Shown here: positions 35,001 to 40,330 of the stretch, piece after piece
How the letters are laid out: the number at the start of each line of letters is the position of its first letter
Position numbering within the stretch: position 1 is the first letter of the stretch
From: Sceloporus undulatus
Taxonomy: Eukaryota > Chordata > Lepidosauria > Squamata > Phrynosomatidae
Direction: 5' to 3'
DNA: 64,000 bases
NCBI RefSeq assembly: GCF_019175285.1
Contig: NC_056526.1
Coordinates: forward strand, 7,752,016 to 7,816,015
Made by a program: the position numbers and the translations under genes
Notes under the pieces: generated by a model
Databases searched by the model: none
The model's input: only the letters and a program-made list of their open reading frames with translations
Told to the model about the DNA's origin: nothing

Positions 35001-35233
35001 GTTAAAGTCTTATTTGCAAACTGAAGGGTCTTTCCTCTTTTCCCCCTTTAGAACGCATGTGTACTGTTGTTTATTTTGATGACTGCATGTCAATACATCA
35101 GTGCAAGATCTCCTGCGAATCCATGGGTGCATCCAAATATCGATGGTTTCATAATGCCTGCTGTGAATGTATTGGGCCTGAGTGTATTGACTATGGCAGT
35201 AAAACTGTAAGATGCATGAACTGCATGTTTTGA
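15083..35233 (+). CDS. TWSG1: TWSG1, twisted gastrulation BMP signalling modulator 1
   Basis: Secreted, cysteine-rich protein that binds BMPs and chordin and tunes BMP signalling outside the cell (known for the family). Four coding exons, 15083-15205, 24172-24271, 31109-31375 and 35052-35233, join in frame to 223 residues, the length I recall for human. Residues 1-25 form a hydrophobic signal peptide ([20 protein letters not shown] then PSSMG); the mature chain starts [13 protein letters not shown]. The N-terminal Cys-rich BMP-binding domain covers about 26-80 ([15 protein letters not shown]). A linker ([20 protein letters not shown]) leads to the C-terminal Cys-rich domain ([27 protein letters not shown]) ending CMNCMF. 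Glycosylation motifs N52-C-S, N81-Y-S and NVS are present. The acceptor at 15041 leaves 41 bases of 5' UTR in the first coding exon, implying an upstream non-coding exon. Identity to human is very high and no break is seen. Confidence 0.97.
15770..15935 (+). repeat. LINE 3'-tail repeat
   Basis: A T-rich tract ('gttttaatactgtgaatag', 'ttgttaattgtattgtttt') followed by 'attgtgagccagtttgagtcc'. Same lineage as 3185-3345 and 11360-11475. Confidence 0.45.
15970..16380 (-). repeat. tRNA-derived SINE (reverse), carrier of the SPIN insertion
   Basis: The plus strand reads 'gtgtgccttcaagtcgattgtgac', then 'cattgccttccactgaggctgag', 'acttgcccaaggtcacccag', an insertion at 16153-16338, and 'caaaccactacaccactctgg'. 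This is the reverse of the SINE with the (ACAACA) tail. Confidence 0.8.
16153..16338 (+). mobile_element. SPIN (Space Invaders) hAT element, non-autonomous
   Basis: Left end CAGTGGTTCTCAATCTTCC, then 'gcgaccctttaatacagttc', 'tgtgttttccgatagtctta', 'gacccccaaaggggtcac', and right end GATGAGAACCATTG. I recognise this as the SPIN family, reported as horizontally transferred into several tetrapods including lizards. The flanking 8-bp duplication is ccatagct / ccatagtc (16145-16152, 16339-16346). The 186-bp copy has lost its middle and carries no transposase. Confidence 0.92.
16595..16815 (+). repeat. tRNA-derived SINE with AACAA tail
   Basis: Head 'gagccagcatgatgtagtgatttgag', 'cagagttcgaatcctcactcc' (B-box-like), body 'tgatcttgggcaagtcatacac', end 'gtcaccataagccagaaacaac' followed by 'ttcaaggcctacagtaacaat'. 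Confidence 0.8.
18576..18797. mobile_element. Palindromic MITE ('GGTCCAAAACACACTGCAG' ends)
   Basis: Left end ggtccaaaacacactgcag; right end 'cagtgtgctttggacc'. Inner arms 'ccagtttgagaccgctttaac' and 'aaagcagtctcaaactggatt' are inverted, as are the 'gaactgtagtttt' and 'aactatagttcc' pieces. 222 bp, no coding capacity. Confidence 0.8.
18815..19663 (+). mobile_element. CR1 LINE, 3' part
   Basis: Decayed C-terminal reverse-transcriptase region ('gtggcagccaagaaagctaatgc', 'tggaaaagagaagatggagagg', 'catgatagccctctttaaatg') followed by a 3' UTR 'ctgcatgggcagggggttaga' and the terminus 'tgctatgattctttg'. About 850 bp, 5'-truncated. A stretch near 19200-19430 is less like CR1 and may be an insertion. 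Confidence 0.8.
19905..20139. mobile_element. Long palindromic MITE (235 bp)
   Basis: The two arms, about 19905-19997 and 20048-20139, are near-perfect reverse complements over more than 80 bp: 'catacagacaggccaaaat', 'tatgctatttaaatgatgc' and 'atgcatcctaagagtccgg' are all mirrored. The loop is about 50 bp. A related element lies at 44605-44839. Confidence 0.85.
22528..23200 (-). mobile_element. Bov-B/RTE LINE, endonuclease-domain fragment
   Basis: The minus-strand frame over 22528-23034 reads [20 protein letters not shown], then [28 protein letters not shown] and [19 protein letters not shown], the APE-type endonuclease of Bov-B. Further upstream codons ([17 protein letters not shown]) continue to about 23200 with stops between. 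The catalytic Gly-Asp-x-Asn appears as GDRNAEIG and the late IDF is kept. The reverse transcriptase is absent, so the copy is dead. Confidence 0.9.
23482..23740. mobile_element. GC-rich MITE with TTACAGACCGCCC end (copy 1)
   Basis: Left end 'tttacagaccgcccagaaagg' resembles the ends at 50452 (reverse), 44605 and 19905. The interior is CpG-rich ('atgacgccgtaaagcacc', 'gacgtcaagatggcagcg', 'ctgccattttgtacatgc') and shares 'aaaatggc' blocks with copies at 43625 and 50145. The right edge is uncertain. Confidence 0.55.
24172..24271 (+). CDS. TWSG1: TWSG1 coding exon 2 (N-terminal Cys-rich domain)
   Basis: 100-bp exon with a gtgttttccag acceptor and a gtaagt donor. It encodes [20 protein letters not shown] then [13 protein letters not shown]; the split Gly codon is completed by the next exon. 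Confidence 0.95.
24441..24668 (+). mobile_element. Tigger-like MITE, copy 3
   Basis: Ends CAGTGGACCCTTGTTATAC and GTATAAGAAGGGCCGACTG, with TA at 24439-24440 and 24669-24670. 228 bp, closely similar to the copy 600 bp downstream. Confidence 0.88.
24855..24900. repeat. Perfect 19-bp inverted repeat at the L2 5' junction
   Basis: Arms 24855-24873 (agtcaaagataaaaccaag) and 24882-24900 are exact reverse complements around an 8-base loop (cccgcagt). The right arm belongs to the L2 body; the left arm is its inverted copy, as 5' inversion during LINE insertion could leave. Confidence 0.85.
25046..25264 (+). mobile_element. Tigger-like MITE, copy 4, inserted in the L2 LINE
   Basis: Ends CAGTGGATCCTTGTTATACG and GTATAAGAAGGGCCGACTG, TA at 25044-25045 and 25265-25266. 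The L2 sequence reads 'caacttgatta' before it and continues 'ctgtaacgtcctcctggc' after it, so the insertion postdates the LINE. Confidence 0.88.
26070..26113 (+). repeat. (TAA)n microsatellite
   Basis: About 14 TAA units forming the tail of the L2 LINE. Confidence 0.9.
26775..27113 (+). mobile_element. CR1 LINE 3' end carrying a nested hAT MITE
   Basis: 'cagtggaacacactccttcc', 'tttaaacagaggctggatgg', then (after a 139-bp insert) 'tgcatggcagaatggggttg' and 'ccaactctatgattctgtg', the CR1 terminus. It matches the copy at 41430-41615 outside the insert. Confidence 0.85.
26886..27024. mobile_element. hAT-type MITE (CAGGGACGTAGC ends) nested in CR1
   Basis: Inverted ends CAGGGACGTAGCCAAGG and CCTAGCTACGTCCCTG. 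The surrounding CR1 is continuous once it is removed, and the flanks (tcagggat / gcggggat) fit an imperfect 8-bp duplication. It holds G and C homopolymer runs. Confidence 0.8.
27268..27355 (+). repeat. SINE 3' end with (ACAACA) tail
   Basis: 'aaatcttgctaagaaacag' through 'ggatcaccataagtgagaaac' and 'gaaggcacacaacaacaac'. Confidence 0.7.
28262..28505 (-). repeat. tRNA-derived SINE (reverse)
   Basis: Plus strand: 'aagttgtttctgacttaggg', 'ttgccattgccttcctttgag', 'cagggattgaatc' as reverse of 'gattcaatccctggtctcc', and head 'gactgcaccatgctgactc'. Confidence 0.75.
29048..29190 (-). repeat. (TAA)n plus reverse LINE 3' tail
   Basis: About 13 TAA units followed by 'tttctatcccgcttttcc', 'gatcaaagcggcatacag' and an A-rich stretch; matches 7870-7985. 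Confidence 0.6.
29885..30098 (+). mobile_element. Tigger-like MITE, copy 5 (decayed)
   Basis: Keeps the interior order of the family ('ggtttagttcctggacctcc', 'taacaaaatccatggatgc', 'aaaatggcaaaaccaagg', 'ggttgaatatatggatgc') but no longer has clean inverted ends. Confidence 0.6.
30495..30729 (-). mobile_element. Tigger/mariner-like MITE, CpG-rich (copy B)
   Basis: Ends CAGTGGTACCCCGGGATACG and CGTAACCCGAGGCACCACTG, TA at 30493-30494 and 30730-30731. Opposite orientation to the copy at 1508-1761, with a different interior but the same 'gttacgaa' and 'gcggcggaacgaattaattt' blocks. Confidence 0.85.
31109..31375 (+). CDS. TWSG1: TWSG1 coding exon 3 (linker)
   Basis: 267-bp exon with a tttacag acceptor and a gtaaag donor. 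It encodes [20 protein letters not shown], then [20 protein letters not shown] and the SFLE-type region (here [16 protein letters not shown]). Confidence 0.95.
33065..33400. repeat. GC-rich segment with internal palindrome, unclassified
   Basis: 'ggactgcagtggcagcctgc' near 33216 is mirrored by 'cactgcagtcctggcc' near 33257. Composition differs from the AT-rich intron around it. It looks like a MITE but I could not fix both ends. Confidence 0.4.
33440..34720 (-). repeat. Interspersed repeat split by a solo LTR
   Basis: The left part, 33440-33542 ('gtcaaaggctttcacggccag', 'ccatgttctagaagagttta'), and right part, 34560-34720 ('ccagcatcttcagagaatgc', 'aagaaagtggggtatatata'), are the two halves of a common squamate repeat that I cannot assign to a class. 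The LTR at 33543-34559 sits between them. Confidence 0.6.
33543..34559 (-). mobile_element. Solo LTR of an LTR retroelement/endogenous retrovirus (fossil)
   Basis: About 1.0 kb beginning TGTTAGGA and ending GGTAACA, flanked by a 4-bp duplication, cgtc (33539-33542 and 34560-34563), inside another repeat that continues on both sides. On the minus strand a TATA box (34134-34142) and a polyadenylation signal (33696-33701) are in the order expected for U3-R-U5. No internal region is present. The element looks whole as an LTR; the exact family is not known, and the intact 4-bp duplication suggests modest age. Confidence 0.75.
35052..35233 (+). CDS. TWSG1: TWSG1 terminal coding exon
   Basis: Acceptor ccctttag; encodes [20 protein letters not shown], then [20 protein letters not shown] and ends CMNCMF with TGA at 35231-35233. 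Confidence 0.95.
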
Positions 35234-36756
35234 AGCTGAAGAGTAGAATTTTAATATTATAGACACCAAAGGTATTTTATTGATAAAGACTGAGCTTGGA
35301 AGTATTGCTTAAGACTGTAATAGTTGCCAGACAGTTGCAGGGACCTAAACATGTACGTTTACCCCTGATCATGTAAACAGTATTACTTAGTAAATGCTTA
35401 GTCTTATTTTTCATCTAAACTGGGTAGCACAGCCAGTGTTATGATGAGATTGTTTCATGTTGACCTGAATAGATGAATTTAACTAATATATCATGAGTAT
35501 CTTGAGTAGACTGATCATGAAGCTTCATAGACATTGCAACTCAGAATCCTAAACTAAGTTCTGTAACTGTTTGGACTGACCACATGCTTCCAAATATTTG
35601 AACTGGTGCGTAGCATATTGTTACAGACAACATGGATTTCTATTATGAGAAGTCCTTTTTTGAAAAACAAGTTGTCAGATATAAGAAATTGTCTCCAGGT
35701 ATGGCCAGTACAATGGAAATAGAATTGATATTGGATTTTGTGTCAAGAGTTTGTCCCTCCCATGAATGTCCTTTCTAAACAAATTTCATGGCATTTCCCC
35801 CTTGCTCCCGCCAATTCGTTACTTCAGTGAGGCTGTTAGAAGTAGACATGAAGTGGAATCTCTTTTTAGCTGGAACCTAAAGTAGAAATCACAGTGAACT
35901 TGGAAAGTATTTATTATATAACAACAAAAAGATTCAGTTGTACCAGAATCTCTTTAAAAGTATCTTTTAAAAAGATAAAAAAAGTTTTCTAAAACTATAT
36001 GTGACAGTTTATATGCACTGTAGTTTTTGAAAACACAGTGTACAAACCCCACTTAATTTGTGCATGGGAATTGTCCTTTTTGACACACAGACACGCTGGA
36101 TGTGATATGTGCCTCCACAAAACTGCTGCATAGAGATGGAAAATGCATCTAATAACCAGATTTAACAAGCCAAAGAAATGGTTGATGGTCTAAGCTTTGA
36201 AAAGAGTAATCACTCACTGAGCACTCCTTTTCTGGCACTCCTTTTCCTGCCTTCCATCCCAACAGGTGACTTGTACTGCAAAGTGAACAGCACCAACTGT
36301 ATGTCTAGCAGGGAAGATTTTTTGCGTAGCACCCTGTGAGTCTGGACTGTGCCTACTTTTTGCTGCGCTAAATATCTCTTTTTCCCTTGCTTTTAACATT
36401 AAATTCCTGTAGTAACTAGAGACATGTTTTATCTTATATCTCTCCTTTGTTGATTATTGGCATTGCCGAGAGAAATTTGTGGCCCATCATATTATTTTTC
36501 ATAAGCAGAACTCTACTGTTTCACATAATAGATACTTCCTTTTCTTCAGAGAGTCCTCTTAAAAGGCTCTTCAGAATGCTGATGAAGATGTATCAACATT
36601 ATGATCTGTGCCTTACGGAGATGGAGTAAACAGGGGATCTTACACAAGTGGTGCAAGAGTTCTCTACATTCACCAAGCTGCATATAACCACCCTTCAGTC
36701 CTATGTGTGCAAATATATCAGTGATCTATTAAACTTTGCAGTACACCCTTTTTTCA

Positions 36757-37325
36757 TAGACTCATAGAGTTGGAAGAGACCGCAAGGGCCATCCAGTCCA
36801 ACCCCCTGCCATGCAGGAAATCACAATCAAAGCATCCCCATTAGACAGATGGCCATCCAGCCTTTGTTTGAAGACCTCCAAGGAGGGAGACTCCACAACT
36901 CTCAGAGGAAAGAGTGTATTCCACTGTTGAACAACCGTTTATGTCAAGAAGTTCTTCCTAATGTTGAGGTGGAATCTCTTTTCCTGCAGCTTGCATCCAC
37001 TGTTCTGGATCCTGTTCTCTGGAGCAGCAGAAAACAAGCTTGCTCCCTCCTCAACATGACATCCCTTCAGATATTTAAACAAGGCTATCATATCACCTCT
37101 TAGCCTTCTCTTTTCCAGGCTAAACATCCCCAGCTCCTTAAGTCGTTCCTCATAGGGCTTCATGGTTTCCAGGCCCTTCACCATTTTAGTTGCCCTTCTT
37201 TGGACACGCTCCAGTTTCTCCACATCCTTTTTAAATTGTGGTGCCCAGAACTGGACTCCAGGTGAGAACCTGATCAAAGCAGAATAGAGTGGCACTATTA
37301 CTTCCCTTGATCTAGACACTATACT
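36757..37325 (-). mobile_element. CR1 LINE, 3' part including RT C-terminus
   Basis: Minus-strand frame over 36939-37319 reads [40 protein letters not shown] and [19 protein letters not shown], the conserved end of the CR1 reverse transcriptase; the 3' terminus 'catagactcatagagttgg' is at 36757. About 570 bp and well preserved, suggesting a relatively recent insertion. Confidence 0.9.
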
Positions 37326-37943
37326 TTTATTGATGCAGCCTAAAATTTTTGTCTGGTGTGGAGCACTTCACACATTTCTGAATACCAACAACACATATTT
37401 GATAGCCTGAAGGAAAGTATAACCATCAATTAGAGACAACTTGCTAATGAAAAGCTACGTATGTCTTGAAATATGGGAAATAATAAGTTCTGAAGATTGG
37501 TAACCTCCAGTTTTATGTTGCAACATAAAAAACTCACTTTAGAGTGTCAAGGAAATGTGTTCAGTTAAGCCCAGCTAATAGCTTTTCAGCAATAAAAAAT
37601 GGCTGCAGATATTCCACCTCAAAAATTGTTAGAATTAAATGAGTCAGTTTTTTTCCTGTTTAAGAATCTGTTGTCCGATGCTTCTAATAGTATAATGACT
37701 GTTACAAGAAATGTTAGATTCAAAGGTACTGTTTCCTTATTGTTTTTTCTTCTTTTTTTATGAGAGACACTTTAAAACCTTGAAGTAGCTTTTAGTGAAG
37801 ATGATCCAGTTAATTTAAGAAGTTATAGTTCATAATGCTGTTTTAGAAACTATCTATTGTGAGCTCAGTGTATATAGAGTTAAATGATCTACAGCAATAT
37901 TAAATGTATTTTCTTAGACTTTACATTTTTCATTTACTATCTT

Positions 37944-37949
37944 AATAAA
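37944..37949 (+). promoter_or_regulatory. Polyadenylation signal, candidate for TWSG1
   Basis: AATAAA lies 2.7 kb after the TWSG1 stop and is followed by a T/GT-rich stretch ('gctgtgtggttttcgttt'). A long 3' UTR fits this gene as I recall it. If correct, the UTR includes a CR1 fragment at 36757-37325. Other A/T-rich signals occur nearby, so this is only a candidate. Confidence 0.35.
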
Positions 37950-38324
37950 TGACATCTATTTAGCTGTGTGGTTTTCGTTTATTATTACTTTCTGCGTCAG
38001 TTGTTTTTTGATTGGATCTTATCAGTTGCTCGTGTAAACCTATCATTCTCAGAGAGCATTTCAGAACCAGTGATACTGTATCTTCTCCTGAACTCCAATC
38101 CAGGTAGGATTTCATCAAAGGCATCTGGGATGGGACTCAGCTCCTTAGAAGACATCATTAAGGACTTTGGATTTTACATCAGTCAGTGTAATTAGCAGAG
38201 ATTCCTGGAACAAACAGCATTAATGGCCAGAAGCCTCAGGGGATGTGCTGTTTTTATAATCAGGGAAGTATTAAATCATGTCATTGGTTCACAGAATCAG
38301 TCTTCAAAATTGTTGTTCTTTAAA

Positions 38325-38510
38325 GTAGTGGTTTAAGCATTGGACTATGACTCCTGAGACCAGGGTTCAAATCCTGGCTCGGCCATGTAAATCTACTGGG
38401 TGAATTTGTGCAAGTCACACTCTCTCGGCCTCAAAACCCCTTTGAAGAAACTCACCTTCAGGGTTGTCATAAGGCAGAAAAGAACTTGAAGGCACCCAAC
38501 AACAACAAAT
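38325..38510 (+). repeat. tRNA-derived SINE with (ACAACA) tail
   Basis: 'gtagtggtttaagcattggac', 'cagggttcaaatcctggctc' (B-box-like), 'gcaagtcacactctctcgg', end 'gaaggcacccaacaacaac'. Part of the middle is missing. Confidence 0.8.
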
Positions 38511-38808
38511 ATATGTAAACCACAGAAGGAGGAGAAAGTGTGCCTTCACTGTGGCCGAATTCTCCAGCATTGTGTTTAATAAACCAGATGGATCTTTTAA
38601 AACATAGATTGAGTCCCCCTTATCTATGTCCACGAGTGGCTGAGATAGTGGCACCTTTGCTTTTCTGATGGTTCAGTGCACACAAGCACAAAATTAACAA
38701 AATTACTAAAGATGGGCTATGTTTATAAGGTATGCAGATGGCATAGATGTATAAATGGTGAAGCTTTTATGGGTTTTGTGTCTGGACTTGCACCACCTCG
38801 TTAATGTA

Positions 38809-38902
38809 TAATCATAGAATCATAGAATCGTAGAGTTGGAAGAGACCACTAGGGCCATCCAGTCCAACCCTCTGCCATGCAGGAAATCCAAATCAAAGCA
38901 TC
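38809..38902 (-). mobile_element. CR1 LINE 3'-end fragment
   Basis: 'aatcatagaatcatagaatcg' then 'gaagagaccactagggccatcc' and 'tgccatgcaggaaatcc'. Only the terminal 95 bp. Confidence 0.85.
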
Positions 38903-39129
38903 TTAATAATGTAAATATTCCAAAATCTGACAAAATCCCAAACACTTGTGGCCTCAAGTATTTCCGATAAGGGAGACTCAACAGCCTACGCTTGATGAGG
39001 GGATCCAGTGTCTCACACTGTGCGCAGAAGACTGGGATAATAATGATAATCATCACCATCTGTGTCCATTTCACTTACATACCACTAAAACTACACCATG
39101 AAAAGATAAGCTTATGGCTGCTGCACTAC

Positions 39130-40110
39130 CACCCCAGACCTGCAGGTGACGCAGTGGCAGAGTGCCCTGGGACTCGGTCACAAAAGCCCGGGAGGCTCCT
39201 TTGAGGTGGCTGTACAACCACCCTTAAGGGACAGGGGGCGCTGTGACAATGCACTGGCACACGGCCAGGAAAGGAGGAGAGGCACTTAAGGGTTGGCTGT
39301 GTTACCACCCTTGAGGAGCAGGGGACACTGTTGCAGGGTGCGCTGCGATACAACCAGAAGCTCCTCAGAGGTTGTGGCTGCAGTAACACTCTCGAGCTGC
39401 AGGTGGAGCTACGGCAGGGCATGCAGGGTTACAGCCAGAGGCTCATCAAACGTTATGACTGTACTACCACCTTTGAGCTGCAGGTGGTGTTGTCTCAGGG
39501 CACATTGAGATATAGCCAGGGGTTCGGTGGTTACGCTACTATCTTTGAGCTGCAGGTGGCGCTGTGGCAGGGTGCACTACAACCAGAGGCTCCTCACCAG
39601 TGTTGCCAACAAGCCTTGAAGATATTTGGTAATGTTTTACCAAAATCCCCAGAATTCACCAATATTTACTGGAATATTCGGTCAAAATCCCTGGAAAGAA
39701 ATTAATTTAATTCCCCAGATTCTGAGAATTCCCAGAAATTGGCAACAGCTGCTGCTCCTCACTCAGAGCCTGCGCTACCCGCCTCGAGCTGCAGGTGGCG
39801 CTGTGGCAGAGTGCTCTGCGATACAACCAGAGGCTCCTCATTCAGAGGCGGTGCTTGTGCTACCACCGTCGAGCTACAGGTGGCGCCGTGCAGTGGGCCA
39901 GAAATGCCGATGAGGCTCCTCTGCGTGGGCTGCGCTACCACCCTTGAGCTGCAGGTGGCGCTGTGGCAGGGGCGCTGCGATGCAACTCAGAGCCTGCGCT
40001 GCCACCCTGGAGCTGCAGGTGGCGCCGTGGAGCGGGCCAGGAGAGACGGGGGCGGCTCCGCTGCAGTAGGACCTCCGAGGCTGCAGGTGGCGCTGTGGCG
40101 GAGCGCAGAA
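39130..40110 (+). repeat. GC-rich minisatellite upstream of PHF10
   Basis: About ten units centred on 'gagctgcaggtggcgctgtggcag' (near 39138, 39311, 39394, 39475, 39548, 39787, 39869, 39946, 40010 and 40078). Unit spacing is roughly 65-90 bp in the regular parts, with 'gctaccacccttgagctgc' and 'aaccagaggctcctca' recurring. Units become more alike and more CpG-rich towards PHF10. A 157-bp hAT MITE interrupts it. Confidence 0.85.
39598..39754. mobile_element. hAT-type MITE inside the minisatellite
   Basis: AT-rich insert with inverted ends CAGTGTTGCCAA and TTGGCAACAGCTGCTG, flanked by ctcctcac on both sides (39590-39597, 39755-39762), an exact 8-bp duplication of minisatellite sequence. Confidence 0.8.
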
Positions 40111-40330
40111 GGGCCAAGGCGAGGAAGGCGGGGCCTATAGGGCAGGGGAGGGCGAGGCCAATGGTGGCCGTGGGCCGGAGCGGCGATGGCGGCCGTCCTG
40201 TCCCCGAGGGTCTGCGACAGCGACCCAGCCACGCCTGGAGCCCAGTCTCTGAAGGTGAGGAGAGGAAGCAGGCCCTGGCCCTCCTCCGCCGTTTTGGGCC
40301 CTCCTCAGGGGCCCCAGGAAGGGAAGGGAA
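39900..40330. promoter_or_regulatory. CpG-rich PHF10 promoter region
   Basis: GC-rich, CpG-dense sequence surrounds the PHF10 start codon and overlaps the last units of the minisatellite. No TATA box is evident, as usual for CpG-island promoters. The transcription start is probably between 40110 and 40185. Confidence 0.65.
40186..40254 (+). CDS. PHF10: PHF10 coding exon 1
   Basis: 23 codons, [20 protein letters not shown] then SLK, followed by donor gtgagg. Embedded in a CpG island. Confidence 0.92.

Larger units (their letters stand above)
31376..35051. other. TWSG1 intron after coding exon 3
   Basis: About 3.7 kb. It holds an unassigned repeat edge near 32010-32130 ('acaacatctgggagccaaac', 'cccacccctggcctag'), a GC-rich palindromic segment at 33065-33400, and a repeat split by a solo LTR at 33440-34720. 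32150-33000 shows nothing recognisable. Confidence 0.5.
35234..38320 (+). other. Likely TWSG1 3' UTR and downstream sequence
   Basis: Mostly AT-rich, single-copy-looking sequence with no ORF of note, one CR1 fragment at 36757-37325 and a candidate polyadenylation signal at 37944. Nothing else is recognisable before the SINE at 38325. Confidence 0.45.

Noticed and set aside
39293-40140. Overlapping open frames upstream of PHF10
   Set aside because: Produced by the periodic GC-rich minisatellite; the repeated LQVAL-type peptides follow the DNA repeat.
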